DNA from: CAYRJD01 sp965212125
GTDB taxonomy: Bacteria; Actinomycetota; Acidimicrobiia; Acidimicrobiales; Poriferisodalaceae
Assembly: GCA_965212125.1 (NCBI GenBank)
Contig: OZ243045.1
Location: 558,001-622,000 of the forward strand
Length of the DNA stretch: 64,000 bases
Direction of reading: 5' to 3'
Shown here: one piece after another, positions 43,364 through 51,619 of the stretch
Numbering within the stretch: the stretch's first letter is position 1
How the letters are laid out: each line of letters opens with the position of its first letter
Position numbers and translations under genes: made by a program
Notes under the pieces: model-generated
Told to the model about the DNA's origin: nothing
Databases searched by the model: none
What the model saw: the letters and a program-made list of their open reading frames with translations, nothing else

Positions 43364-44228
43364 TCGGCTGCGCCGGTCGGTGTTGTATATGCCAGCCGCA
43401 AACTCACGAGCGCTTGAAAAGGCCAAGACCATTGATGCGGACGCTCTGATATTTGACCTGGAAGACGCAGTAGCGCCCGACGCCAAAGAGCAAGCTCGCG
43501 CGCAAGCGTGCGAGGCCGCCGCATCCGCCGAGTACGGCCATCGCGAGCTAACGATCCGTTGCAACTCTTTGGCAACGCCGTGGGGCGAAGATGACGTTGC
43601 GGCCGCCGCCCAGGTCAATCCGTCTGCGGTGGTCATTCCCAAGGTTGGATCGGCCAGCGAGGTTGACGCAGTGGCGCAGATCCTTGACAGCAATCGCTCC
43701 GCCGCGGGGGACGCCGCGCGTCCCGCCATCTGGGCGATGATCGAAACCCCGCATGCCCTGCAAGTCATCAACGACATAGCCGGACATCCGCGCGTGGAAG
43801 CGCTGGTGTTGGGAACCAACGATCTAGCCGCGGAGCTGCGAGCGACCATCACGCCCGACCGAGCGGCGCTGTTGCCTTACCTATCCATGTGCCTGCTAGC
43901 CGCCCGAGCCGCGGGCAAGTACGTGTTTGACGGCGTGTTCAACGACATATCCGACAGCGAAGGTTTTGAGAACGTGTGCCGCCAAGGTGCCGACATGGGC
44001 TTTGACGGCAAAACCCTGATTCACCCCAGCCAGGTTGAGCCTTGCAACACGAGTTTTGCGCCCAGCACGCAAGACCTGGACTTCTACCGCCGTGTGTTAG
44101 AAGCGTTTGAGCAAGCCAGCGCCGACGGCAAGGGCGTGGTGACCGTTGACGGCAAGATGATTGAGAACCTGCATGTGGCACAAGCGCAACGGGCGCTCGC
44201 CATGGCGCAAGCGATAGGCACGCGCTAG
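43341..44228 (+). CDS. HpcH/HpaI-CitE family protein, probable malyl-CoA thioesterase or lyase
   Basis: The product (295 residues) is a second CitE-like protein. RRSVLYMPAANSRALEKAKT, DALIFDLEDAVAPDAKEQAR, VIPKVGSASEVDAV, WAMIETPHALQVI and VLGTNDLAAELR match the family; the active-site Arg, Glu and Asp are present. In ethylmalonyl-CoA pathway bacteria Mcl2 is a (3S)-malyl-CoA thioesterase of this type, and the adjacent Mcl1-like gene supports this. A citramalyl-CoA lyase is an alternative. I take ATG 43341 because the frame upstream overlaps mcl1 only. The stop is TAG. Confidence 0.82.
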   Translation: MSQQWPQDRLRRSVLYMPAANSRALEKAKTIDADALIFDLEDAVAPDAKEQARAQACEAAASAEYGHRELTIRCNSLATPWGEDDVAAAAQVNPSAVVIPKVGSASEVDAVAQILDSNRSAAGDAARPAIWAMIETPHALQVINDIAGHPRVEALVLGTNDLAAELRATITPDRAALLPYLSMCLLAARAAGKYVFDGVFNDISDSEGFENVCRQGADMGFDGKTLIHPSQVEPCNTSFAPSTQDLDFYRRVLEAFEQASADGKGVVTVDGKMIENLHVAQAQRALAMAQAIGTR

Positions 44229-44259
44229 CAAGCAGCCCAACTGCTGGCACAATGACACA

Positions 44260-44670
44260 ATGCCGATGAACACGAATTGTCGCCATTACGAGAGTCGGAC
44301 CTACCCCAATGGCGACACGGTTCGTAAGTGCAATCTTGATCTAGCGCCCGAAGCCCCTTGGCGTTGCCCAGATGACTGCCAGAGTTATTCGCCGCGCCGC
44401 TTGGATGCGGGTTGGCAGCACGGCTCGCTAGGTGTTCGCAACTTCGCCAAGGAGCCGGAGAGCGTGGGTCAAGACGACTCGATCGCGGCGCTGCTTGATG
44501 AGGCCGAAGACATCGTGAATAACGCAGGCCCGGAAATAATGGCTGAGGTTGATAAAGAGCGCAGCCGTAAAGCTCGGCGGCGGCTTGGCAAGCTCACCAA
44601 AGGCAAGGGTGCTAAGGGCGCTAAAAGCGGAGTGCAGCGCAAGAAGAAGCGTAAGAAAAAGCGCCGCTAG
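44260..44670 (+). CDS. Four-cysteine protein with basic tail, unknown, inside SUF operon
   Basis: I do not recognise a named family. The product (136 residues) has an N-terminal module with four cysteines (NCRHYESRTYPNGDTVRKCN, then WRCPDDCQSY, residues 6-43) that could bind zinc or an Fe-S cluster. An acidic middle follows (SIAALLDEAEDIVNN), and the C-terminus is very basic with many Lys and Arg (from about residue 100). Position between sufB-mcl and sufD suggests a role in Fe-S handling or in binding nucleic acid. ATG 44260 or ATG 44266 may be the start. The stop is TAG. Confidence 0.75.
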   Translation: MPMNTNCRHYESRTYPNGDTVRKCNLDLAPEAPWRCPDDCQSYSPRRLDAGWQHGSLGVRNFAKEPESVGQDDSIAALLDEAEDIVNNAGPEIMAEVDKERSRKARRRLGKLTKGKGAKGAKSGVQRKKKRKKKRR

Positions 44671-44680
44671 CCCGGCTGCG

Positions 44681-44710
44681 CCTGCCCGCAGTGTCCCTGC
44701 CCGCAATGCC
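44681..44710. repeat. 15-bp tandem duplication before sufD
   Basis: CCTGCCCGCAGTGTC (44681-44695) is followed by CCTGCCCGCAATGCC (44696-44710), two mismatches. It lies in the gap of 60 bases between the four-cysteine gene and sufD. Confidence 0.75.
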
Positions 44711-44730
44711 GCTCAGTAGCCTGACCGCCA

Positions 44731-46047
44731 GTGTTTTCAGGGGCTCAGACCGAAGCAGCGATCAGCCAGCTATTGGGCGGCAAAAGGCTCGCTAATCGGC
44801 GATTAAAAGCAGCCGAGCGGGCGATCAAACAGGGCATTCCGTCGTTCACCGAAGAGGTTTGGCGCTACTCGCTGATTGATGAGCTTGACCTGGATCGCTA
44901 TGAGCTGTTCGTTCCGCCCGCGCCAGATGCCGACGCAGCCGGGGCAAGCCAAACCTCGCCTAGCCCTTACCTCGCCGAGGTGGAACCGGCGGCGGCGATA
45001 TCGGTCATCAACGGCGAGATAACGCAAGCAAGCGTGCTCGCCGAAGGCGTATCTGTCCACACGCTCGCCAAAAACTACGAGCTAGCCGGCACCAGCCCCG
45101 GCCGTGCCGCAACCGGCGCAAAGCTCGGCTGCGTAATGCAAGACGCCGTCGATTTCTTTGCCGAAGCCAACCTGGCTTTCACCACCGCCCCTGTCGTCAT
45201 AGAAATAGCACCCGGCGCAACCCCGGCCGGCCCGATCCTGGTCAACGTGCACACTGATCGGGACCGTCTTATGTGGTTCCCCCGCTTAGTGGTCATCGCT
45301 CACCCCGGCAGCGAAGCCGTCGTGGTGGAGCAGCAAACCAGCGACGATGTGGAATGCCTGGTCTGCCCGATAACGGAGCTGCAGGTAGACGAGGAAGCCA
45401 AGCTGTCGCACGTGACCGTTCAGCAGATGGGTCCGCGTGCCTGGCAGATCGCTTCGCAAAGCTCCCAGCTAGCCGCTAGCGCCCACTTGACAAGCCAGCA
45501 TCTCGCCCTCGGCGGCGGCTACGCCCGCGCTCGCATAGACACTGCATTGATGGGCGAGGGCAGCCACACCGATTTGGCGGCGATCTATTTCGGCAGCGAC
45601 GACACCGCGCTTGATTTCCGCACCTACCAGCGCCACGTTGCTCCCAACACGACCTCCGACCTGCTGTTCAAGGGCGCCCTAGACGACAACAGCCGAACCG
45701 TTTACACCGGGCTGATCCGCATTGAGAAAACCGCCAGCGGGGTGGAGGCGTTTCAGACCAACCGCAACCTGAAGCTGTCGCCGAATGCTTGGGCGGAGTC
45801 GGTGCCAAACCTGGAAATTGAAAACAACGACGTTAAATGCAGCCACGCTTCGGCTACCGGCCCGGTTGATCCCGATCAGCGGTTCTATCTGGAGCGGCTT
45901 GGGGTTAGCTCTGACGCGGCCGAGACGCTGGTGGTGCAGGGGTTTTTTGATGAGGTGCTTGACACGCTGCCGGTCAAGCAGATCGGCATTGCCGCCGGTG
46001 AAAACATCGCCGCGCGCCTGGCTGGCCGGCTAATAGCTGCGGCTTAG
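44731..46047 (+). CDS. sufD: Fe-S cluster assembly protein SufD
   Basis: The product (438 residues) is the SufD partner of SufB. The N-terminal helical part (RLANRRLKAAERAIKQGIPS, FTEEVWRYS) leads into the beta-helix, and the C-terminus has KGALDDNSRTVYTGLIRIEK, FQTNRNLKLS and ENNDVKCSHASATGPVD, all conserved. It probably starts at GTG 44731. In many Acidimicrobiia and other actinobacteria sufB, sufD and sufC are adjacent; here sufB is separated from sufD by three genes. The stop is TAG. Confidence 0.96.
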   Translation: MFSGAQTEAAISQLLGGKRLANRRLKAAERAIKQGIPSFTEEVWRYSLIDELDLDRYELFVPPAPDADAAGASQTSPSPYLAEVEPAAAISVINGEITQASVLAEGVSVHTLAKNYELAGTSPGRAATGAKLGCVMQDAVDFFAEANLAFTTAPVVIEIAPGATPAGPILVNVHTDRDRLMWFPRLVVIAHPGSEAVVVEQQTSDDVECLVCPITELQVDEEAKLSHVTVQQMGPRAWQIASQSSQLAASAHLTSQHLALGGGYARARIDTALMGEGSHTDLAAIYFGSDDTALDFRTYQRHVAPNTTSDLLFKGALDDNSRTVYTGLIRIEKTASGVEAFQTNRNLKLSPNAWAESVPNLEIENNDVKCSHASATGPVDPDQRFYLERLGVSSDAAETLVVQGFFDEVLDTLPVKQIGIAAGENIAARLAGRLIAAA

Positions 46048-46057
46048 GTATTTCACT

Positions 46058-46402
46058 ATGACTGTTTCGATCAAACTTTGCATGGCAAGCGACGTGCCCG
46101 ACGGCGTGGCTCGCCGCTTTGACGTGGAGGGTCATCGGGTGGCGGTGGTGCGGATTGGCGAGCAGTTTTATGCGCTGGGCGACCGCTGCTCGCATGCCAA
46201 CTTCTCGCTGTCGGAAGGAACGGTGTGGGCGGAGGATTGCGCGCTGGAATGCCCGCAGCACGCCTCTAGTTTTGATCTTGTTACCGGCAGGCCGAACTCG
46301 CTACCCGCGACTGCGCCGGTGCCCGTCTATGAGATCCGCCGCACCGGCGACAACGACGATCAGGTGGAGCTTGTGCTGCCCGACCCGAACCAGCCCGAAT
46401 GA
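46058..46402 (+). CDS. Rieske-type ferredoxin
   Basis: The product (114 residues) carries a [2Fe-2S] Rieske centre: DRCSHANFSLSEG gives the first Cys-x-His and CPQHASSFDLVTG the second Cys-x2-His. It is of the soluble ferredoxin type that actinobacterial SUF operons often contain, without membrane anchor. It may supply electrons to cluster assembly or to a dioxygenase. It starts 10 bases after sufD, and its TGA stop overlaps the next ATG by one codon region (AATGAG), so translation is coupled to sufC2. Confidence 0.92.
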   Translation: MTVSIKLCMASDVPDGVARRFDVEGHRVAVVRIGEQFYALGDRCSHANFSLSEGTVWAEDCALECPQHASSFDLVTGRPNSLPATAPVPVYEIRRTGDNDDQVELVLPDPNQPE

Positions 46403-47340
46403 GTAGCAGCAACGGCGCAGCCGAACATGTGTTGGCAATCACCGGGCTGTGCGCCAGCGCCGGCGGCACGGAAGTTCTGCGGGGGATTGATCTGGAGGTT
46501 CGCTCGGGGCGTGTGCACGCGGTGATGGGTCCCAACGGGTCTGGCAAAAGCACGCTGGCGCATGTGATTATGGGGCGGCCTGGCTATGAGGTGACTGCCG
46601 GATCGGTGACCTTGGACGGCGAAGACATGTTGGCGCTAACGCCTTGGCAGCGAGCGCACGCCGGATTGTTTCTGACCATGCAGCACCCGCCCGAGGTTCC
46701 CGGCGTGTCTTTGACCGACGCTTTGGCGTTGGGGGTGGCGTGCGCGCAAGCCGAGGCTGACCAGCCAGCGGGGCTAGTCAGGCCGACTAGCGGAGCAAGC
46801 CAGGCCAGCGCAGAGATCACCGCCGCGGTCAACCAACAGCTCCAAATCGAAGCGGGAACCATTGGCCTGCGAGCGGATTTGCTAGACCGCCCGCTCAATG
46901 TGGACTTGTCCGGTGGTGAGCGCAAGCGAGCCGAGACCTGCCAGCTGGCTGTAATCAATCCGCTCATTGCGATTCTGGATGAGCTCGATAGCGGCCTGGA
47001 CATTGATGCTTTGCGGGCGTGCGCCGAACGCATAGAGCTGATGACCAATAACGGTTTGGGCGTGCTGGCTATCACGCACTTTCACCGCATGCTGCGATAT
47101 CTGCGACCCGATGAGGTGCATGTGATCGTTGATGGTCGCATCGCCGACTCCGGCGGTCCGGAGTTAGTAGAGCAGCTGGAAGCCGAGGGCTATGCGCGTT
47201 ATGTGTCGTCGTCAGATGAAGAGGGCGGCGTGGCGGTGCAGATCGGCGGTGGCGGTCTTGGTCTTGGTGGCACCGGCAGCGGCACCGGCAGCGGTGCGAC
47301 TAGTGGCGCTGGTTCGCTTGAAGCTGAGTTGGGGCTGTAG
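46399..47340 (+). CDS. sufC: SufC-type ATPase, second copy with glycine-rich tail
   Basis: The product (313 residues) is a SufC-like ABC ATPase. Walker A is GPNGSGKST, the signature DLSGGERKRAE and Walker B LIAILDELDSGLDIDA; the histidine switch is ITHFHRM. All catalytic residues are intact. It is about 60 residues longer than usual: an insertion near 110-140 (AQAEADQPAGLVRPTSGASQ) and a Gly/Ser/Thr-rich tail after residue 275. A second SufC gene lies 2.7 kb further on the other strand. The two differ clearly and are not a recent duplication. This copy is in the same transcript as sufD. The stop is TAG. Confidence 0.93.
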   Translation: MSSSNGAAEHVLAITGLCASAGGTEVLRGIDLEVRSGRVHAVMGPNGSGKSTLAHVIMGRPGYEVTAGSVTLDGEDMLALTPWQRAHAGLFLTMQHPPEVPGVSLTDALALGVACAQAEADQPAGLVRPTSGASQASAEITAAVNQQLQIEAGTIGLRADLLDRPLNVDLSGGERKRAETCQLAVINPLIAILDELDSGLDIDALRACAERIELMTNNGLGVLAITHFHRMLRYLRPDEVHVIVDGRIADSGGPELVEQLEAEGYARYVSSSDEEGGVAVQIGGGGLGLGGTGSGTGSGATSGAGSLEAELGL

Positions 47341-47345
47341 CTGCC

Positions 47346-47657
47346 GTGCCTGAGATTTCCAGAGAACTGTTAACCGAGGCTGAGCTAAGCCAAGCCCGCA
47401 CTCAGCTGCCCGGCTGGGAAGTAAGCGGCGAGGTGCTGCGGCGAACGTATGAGTTTGAGAACTTTGTGGCAGCTTTCGGATTCATGGCGCAAGCTGCGTT
47501 GTGCGCCGAACGGCTAGATCATCACCCGGACTGGAGCAACGTGTATCGCACGGTGAATGTGAGCTTGAACACGCACGACCGCGGCGGCGTTACTCACCTA
47601 GACGTAGAGCTAGCCACGCAGATGGAGCTAATCGCCAGCGGCCTCATCCAGCCCTGA
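47346..47657 (+). CDS. Pterin-4-alpha-carbinolamine dehydratase family protein
   Basis: The product (103 residues) matches pterin-4a-carbinolamine dehydratases: LPGWEVSGEVLRRTYEFENF, then DHHPDWSNVYRTVNVSLNTH with the catalytic histidines, and GGVTHLDVELA. These enzymes recycle pterin cofactors; in bacteria the partner is often unclear. Its place at the end of the sufB-sufC2 operon is a common actinobacterial arrangement with unknown reason. GTG at 47346 is the likely start. The last 30 bases overlap the 3' end of the convergent sufU. The stop is TGA. Confidence 0.92.
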   Translation: MPEISRELLTEAELSQARTQLPGWEVSGEVLRRTYEFENFVAAFGFMAQAALCAERLDHHPDWSNVYRTVNVSLNTHDRGGVTHLDVELATQMELIASGLIQP

Positions 47658-48071
47658 CAGCAGAGCATTCCAAGCCAGAGTGGCGCACTTTATGCGCACG
47701 GGAAACTTGACTACGCCGCGCATTGCCTCAAGGTCGCCCATCGATCCGATCTCGCCAGCGTCTTCTATTTCAATGCCCATCATCGCCTTGAACTTGCTGA
47801 CAAGCTCACGCACCTCTTCTATTGGCTTCCCAACCACGGCCTCCGACATCATTGACGCCGAAGCCTGACTAATCGAGCAGCCCTGCCCAGCCACCGCTAG
47901 GTCGGAAACAACCCCGTCCTCAATCTCAAAAGTCAGCACCACCTCATCGCCGCACAGCGGATTGAAGCCCTCGCTGCGATGCGCGGGCGGACTAGGCAGC
48001 TCACCCCGGCGCCGGGGGCTGCGGTAGTGATCAAGAATGATGTCGCGATAAAGCGACTGCAGGTCAGCCAT
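47628..48071 (-). CDS. sufU: Fe-S cluster assembly sulfur-transfer protein SufU
   Basis: The product (147 residues) is the zinc-containing SufU, which accepts sulfur from SufS. The three conserved cysteines are in NPLCGDE, GQGCSISQAS and IKCATLAW, and the SufU-type loop between the second and third is present (MMGIEIEDAGEIGSMGDLEA), which separates it from IscU. It follows sufS on the minus strand. Its ATG is the last of three copies of a 14-bp repeat, each containing ATG, so only the third is used. The stop is TAG. Confidence 0.96.
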   Translation of the reverse strand: MADLQSLYRDIILDHYRSPRRRGELPSPPAHRSEGFNPLCGDEVVLTFEIEDGVVSDLAVAGQGCSISQASASMMSEAVVGKPIEEVRELVSKFKAMMGIEIEDAGEIGSMGDLEAMRGVVKFPVRIKCATLAWNALLSGLDEAAGD

Positions 48072-48100
48072 TACTGGTCAGCCATTGCAGGTCAGCCATT
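48059..48100. repeat. 14-bp repeat in three copies over the sufU start
   Basis: Units 48059-48072, 48073-48086 and 48087-48100 all contain GGTCAGCCATT; the middle unit differs at two bases. On the minus strand each gives AATGGCTGACC. The first copy read holds the sufS TGA stop and the last holds the sufU ATG. Confidence 0.92.
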
Positions 48101-49321
48101 AAACAACTCAGCCACATCGTGCAACCCCTGCGACAACGCATCAACGTCAGACTCATCGTTGTAGATATATAGAGAAGCGCGCGCAGTAGCTGGCACGCCC
48201 AGGCTGTGCATCAAAGGCTTGGCACAGTGATGGCCGGCTCGCACGCACACCCCAGCCTGATCTAGCACCTGAGAGACGTCGTGCGGGTGAATGTCGCCGT
48301 AGGCAAAGGAAAGAACGCCGCCACGTTCGGCTGGTTCGGAAGGCCCAAACACGGTGATCTTGTCGCCGTGATCGGCCGTAAGCGTCCGCAGCGCGTAGCC
48401 GGTAAGAGCCACCTCGTGGGCGCGCACAGCCTCCATATCAAGCCCCCGCAAATACTCCACGGCCGCGCCCAGCCCAACAATCTCAGCAATGGGCGGCGTG
48501 CCCGCCTCAAACTTATGCGGCACCACGTTTGGAGTAAAGCCGTCTTTGCTCACGTCAAGAATCATCTCGCCACCACCCAGAAACGGCGGCATCGCATCTA
48601 GCAACTCACGACGCCCCCACAGCACACCAATTCCGGTAGGGCCGCACATCTTGTGCCCGGTGAAGGCCACAAAATCCGCACCAAGCTCGATCACATCGCA
48701 GGGCACGTGCGGCACATACTGGCTGGCGTCGGCCATCAGCAGCGCACCGTGTTGATGGGCGGCTTCGGCGATGCGGGCGACCGGATTCAAGGTTCCCAGC
48801 ACGTTGCTCATCGCCGTTACCGACACAAACTTTGCGCCGTCTAGCAAGCGATCAAGGTCGCTCAGATCCAGGTGCCCGTCGTCGCCCACAGGTATCCAGC
48901 GGATTTCGTAGCCCGCTTTGGCGGCGCCGATCTGCCAGGGAACGATGTTTGAGTGGTGCTCCATTTCGGTCAGCACGACTGCGTCGTCCGCCTGCAGGTT
49001 TGCGCCGCCCCAGCTGTGCGCAACCAGATTGAGCGCCTCGGTTGCGTTCTTGGTGAAGATCACCTCTTCGGCGCTAGGCGCGCCAATAAATTCAGCGATC
49101 GCCGCACGAGCGGCTTCCAGCTCTTCGGTCGCCAGCACGGCGATTTCGTACGCTCCGCGATGAACGTTGGCGTGAATGGTGCGGTAGTAGGTGTCCATTT
49201 TTTCAAGGACGGCGGCGGGCTTTTGCGAGCTAGCCGCAGAATCCAAATAGACGATGGGCTTGCCGTTGACCGTGCGTGCTAGCAGGGGGAAGTCTGACTT
49301 GGTGTTTGCGAAAGGGTTCAT
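48092..49321 (-). CDS. sufS: Cysteine desulfurase SufS
   Basis: The product (409 residues) is the group II cysteine desulfurase that releases sulfur from cysteine for cluster assembly. YLDSAASSQKPAAVLEKMD near the start, FTGHKMCGPTGIG with the PLP lysine and RAGHHCAKPLM with the persulfide cysteine identify it. I take ATG 49321 (MNPFANTKSDFPL); ten bases separate it from the end of sufC1, and the frame further upstream only overlaps that gene. The stop TGA lies in the 14-bp repeat that leads to sufU. Confidence 0.97.
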   Translation of the reverse strand: MNPFANTKSDFPLLARTVNGKPIVYLDSAASSQKPAAVLEKMDTYYRTIHANVHRGAYEIAVLATEELEAARAAIAEFIGAPSAEEVIFTKNATEALNLVAHSWGGANLQADDAVVLTEMEHHSNIVPWQIGAAKAGYEIRWIPVGDDGHLDLSDLDRLLDGAKFVSVTAMSNVLGTLNPVARIAEAAHQHGALLMADASQYVPHVPCDVIELGADFVAFTGHKMCGPTGIGVLWGRRELLDAMPPFLGGGEMILDVSKDGFTPNVVPHKFEAGTPPIAEIVGLGAAVEYLRGLDMEAVRAHEVALTGYALRTLTADHGDKITVFGPSEPAERGGVLSFAYGDIHPHDVSQVLDQAGVCVRAGHHCAKPLMHSLGVPATARASLYIYNDESDVDALSQGLHDVAELFNG

Positions 49322-49331
49322 AGCGGGCGAC

Positions 49332-50090
49332 CTATGCCGACATGAATTGCTCATAGCCAGCGGTGTCTAACGCTTGCGCTAGCTCAATGCCGCCGGACTG
49401 CGTGATTTTTCCGTCGATCATTATGTGAACGGCCGTTGGCTTTATCTCTTCTAGCAATCGCAAATAGTGCGTGATTAGCAGGGCGCCCATCTGCGGCCGC
49501 TCGGCTTGTACCTGCTGCACTCCGGCCGCAACAATGCTGAGGGCGTCGATGTCAAGCCCGGAGTCGGTCTCATCCAACATGGCCAGCCGCGGCTCTAGCA
49601 GCGCCATCTGCAAGATTTCGTTGCGCTTTTTTTCGCCGCCGGAAAAGCCCTCGTTTAAGAAGCGGTCCATGAATTTGGGGTCAATCTCCAGGCGTTCCAT
49701 CCAATCCTGCATGGCGACGTACACGTCAATCACCGACACGTCTTCGCCCTTGCGAGCCGAAACGGCCTGCCTCAAGAAGTTGCGGATGGACACCCCGGTT
49801 ACCGATTGGGGATGCTGGAACGCCAAGAACAGACCCGCCTTGGCGCGCACGTCGGTGTCCCACGTGGTGATGTCTTCGCCGTCAAGGCGTAACGCCCCGC
49901 TGACAACTTCATACTCTGGCGACCCCATAATCGCCGCAGCGAGGGTTGATTTGCCCGCACCGTTCGGACCCATGATCGCGTGGCATTCGCCCGGGGCGAT
50001 ATGCAGCGTGACGCCGTTCAGCACCTGCGGTCCGTCAACGGCTTTTACAACTAGCGAGTCAATCTCAAAAAGAGCGGCCATCGGGCACAT
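49332..50090 (-). CDS. sufC: Fe-S cluster assembly ATPase SufC, canonical copy
   Basis: The product (252 residues) is a standard-length SufC. Walker A GPNGAGKST, the signature FSGGEKKRNE, Walker B LAMLDETDSGLDIDAL and the switch ITHYLRLLEEI are all typical. It heads the minus-strand group sufC-sufS-sufU, which converges on the sufB operon. SufBCD needs one SufC type, so two intact genes suggest paralogue choice or different partners. The start is ATG 50081 (MAALFEID) or ATG 50090. The stop is TAG. Confidence 0.96.
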   Translation of the reverse strand: MCPMAALFEIDSLVVKAVDGPQVLNGVTLHIAPGECHAIMGPNGAGKSTLAAAIMGSPEYEVVSGALRLDGEDITTWDTDVRAKAGLFLAFQHPQSVTGVSIRNFLRQAVSARKGEDVSVIDVYVAMQDWMERLEIDPKFMDRFLNEGFSGGEKKRNEILQMALLEPRLAMLDETDSGLDIDALSIVAAGVQQVQAERPQMGALLITHYLRLLEEIKPTAVHIMIDGKITQSGGIELAQALDTAGYEQFMSA

Positions 50091-50123
50091 TCTACGAGTG
50101 AGGGAGTTGCGCCCTGCCCTGCC

Positions 50124-50165
50124 GGCTCAAGTCGCTAGCCCACTGGCTCAAGTCGCTAGCCCAGG
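50124..50165. repeat. 21-bp tandem duplication at stop of M20 peptidase
   Basis: Units 50124-50144 and 50145-50165 are identical over 19 bases, including GGCTCAAGTCGCTAGCCCA. The second contains the TAG stop (minus strand, 50156-50158) of the M20 peptidase gene. Confidence 0.9.
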
Positions 50166-51523
50166 TCGTCTGCTACGTCGAGCCAGAGCTGAGTCGTCAG
50201 CGCTAGCGATTCCACGTCGATGCGTTCGTCGTTGCCGTGAAAGCGTGTCCCAAAATCGGCCGCATCCAACGACGGGCTGAACAGGCCGGCGCCGTATGCG
50301 ATCGCCCCCATCTGGCGGTAGACGCGAGCATCGGTAAAGCCCACTATTAGGCGAGGCTCCAAGCTGGCTGTTGGAAACGGGCGCGCCACGGCGCTTTGCA
50401 GGCAATCCCACAGCGGGTTGTCAAGCTGACTAATGCTGGCGGGGTCGTTCATCACGAAATCCACCTCAACGGATTCATACATTTCACCTAGCGCCGCTCG
50501 CAGATGCTCATCCACGTCGGCGGCATTCTCACCCGGCAAGGTGCGCACGTCTACGTCGATGTCCACCTGATCGGGGATCACGTTGGTCTTCATTCCGACT
50601 TCGGCGCTAAGCACGTTGGGCGAAAAGGTCGTGTGGATGCAGCTATACAGCTGGCGTGCCAGCGGCGCATGGGGGTGGCTTTGCAGAAAGTCGTCCACGC
50701 GGGTTTCGTCCAGCATGATTTCTTTGGTCTCTTGGTCGATGTTCATGCCGTCAACCTGGCTGCGCCACAACTCATGAAACTGAGGCTGCGGTCGATATTG
50801 CGCCAGCCGTTGCACCACCGCGGCAGCGACCACTAGAGCGTTGTCGATTCTGTACGGCATCGAACCATGCCCCGGCACGCCACGCACCCGCAGTCGGCGC
50901 CAGGCGACGCCTTTCTCACCTACATTCATGGAGATCACTGGCGTTGCCTCGCTGCCGGAGTGCAGGCCGCCGTTTTCGGTCAAGACGTAATCGGCGAAGA
51001 TGGCGTCGCGGTGGTTGTCGGCCATCCACTGGGCTCCGTATTTTGAGCCGGACTCTTCGTCGGCCACGGCGAAATAAATCAGGTCGCCTTGCGGACGGTG
51101 GCCGCTGTCTGCCAGATGCTTGAACGCCACCGCCATGGAGGCGGTCAGGTTCAACATGTCAACTGCGCCACGACCCCACACTTCGGTGCCGACCTTGCCT
51201 TCGATTAGTTCGCCGCCGAAAGGATCACGCGTCCAACCGGATTCATTGACCGGCACAACGTCGGTGTGACCCATTAAGCACAGCTTGGGAGCGGCCGGGT
51301 CGCGGCCTTCAATGCGAGCTACCAAAGAGCGGCGACCGGGTGCGGCGTCAAAGGTTTCCATGTCCAGGCCGCTGCCCTCTAGGAAAGTTTGCAGCACATC
51401 TGAGTTGCGGACTTCCTCGCCCGACTCGGCCGTGCCTTCGTTTACGCACCTGTTGCGGATCAGCGTTTGCAGTAGCTCAACTGTTTGATCGGTGCGTTGT
51501 TGCTGGGTTTGCACACTGCGCAC
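50156..51523 (-). CDS. M20 family metallopeptidase
   Basis: The product (455 residues) is a two-zinc M20 peptidase/deacylase. LMGHTDVVPV, EVWGRGAVDMLN, VADEESGSKYGA and TRFHGNDERIDVES carry the metal ligands and catalytic glutamate in the right order. The lid domain is present (GVAWRRLRVRGVPGHGSMPY). Succinyl-diaminopimelate desuccinylase, aminoacylase and carboxypeptidase activities share this layout; the sequence is closest to general M20 deacylases. GTG 51523 is the likely start, with another GTG at 51514. It is divergent from the ABC transporter. The stop is TAG. Confidence 0.9.
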   Translation of the reverse strand: MRSVQTQQQRTDQTVELLQTLIRNRCVNEGTAESGEEVRNSDVLQTFLEGSGLDMETFDAAPGRRSLVARIEGRDPAAPKLCLMGHTDVVPVNESGWTRDPFGGELIEGKVGTEVWGRGAVDMLNLTASMAVAFKHLADSGHRPQGDLIYFAVADEESGSKYGAQWMADNHRDAIFADYVLTENGGLHSGSEATPVISMNVGEKGVAWRRLRVRGVPGHGSMPYRIDNALVVAAAVVQRLAQYRPQPQFHELWRSQVDGMNIDQETKEIMLDETRVDDFLQSHPHAPLARQLYSCIHTTFSPNVLSAEVGMKTNVIPDQVDIDVDVRTLPGENAADVDEHLRAALGEMYESVEVDFVMNDPASISQLDNPLWDCLQSAVARPFPTASLEPRLIVGFTDARVYRQMGAIAYGAGLFSPSLDAADFGTRFHGNDERIDVESLALTTQLWLDVADDLG

Positions 51524-51619
51524 GGTAGTTGTAACGCAACAGACACGCGCCCCGCTTGTGGCGCGCGCGACGGTCGCTACCCTTCCGCCGCACTACGGAA
51601 TGCGATAACGGACAGGACA

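Noticed and set aside
42610..43575. 321-codon minus-strand frame
   Set aside because: Antisense to the two CoA lyase genes; Arg/His/Leu-rich translation typical of a shadow.
48059..48100. Possible CRISPR-like array (three short repeats)
   Set aside because: The units are directly adjacent with no spacers and overlap coding sequence.
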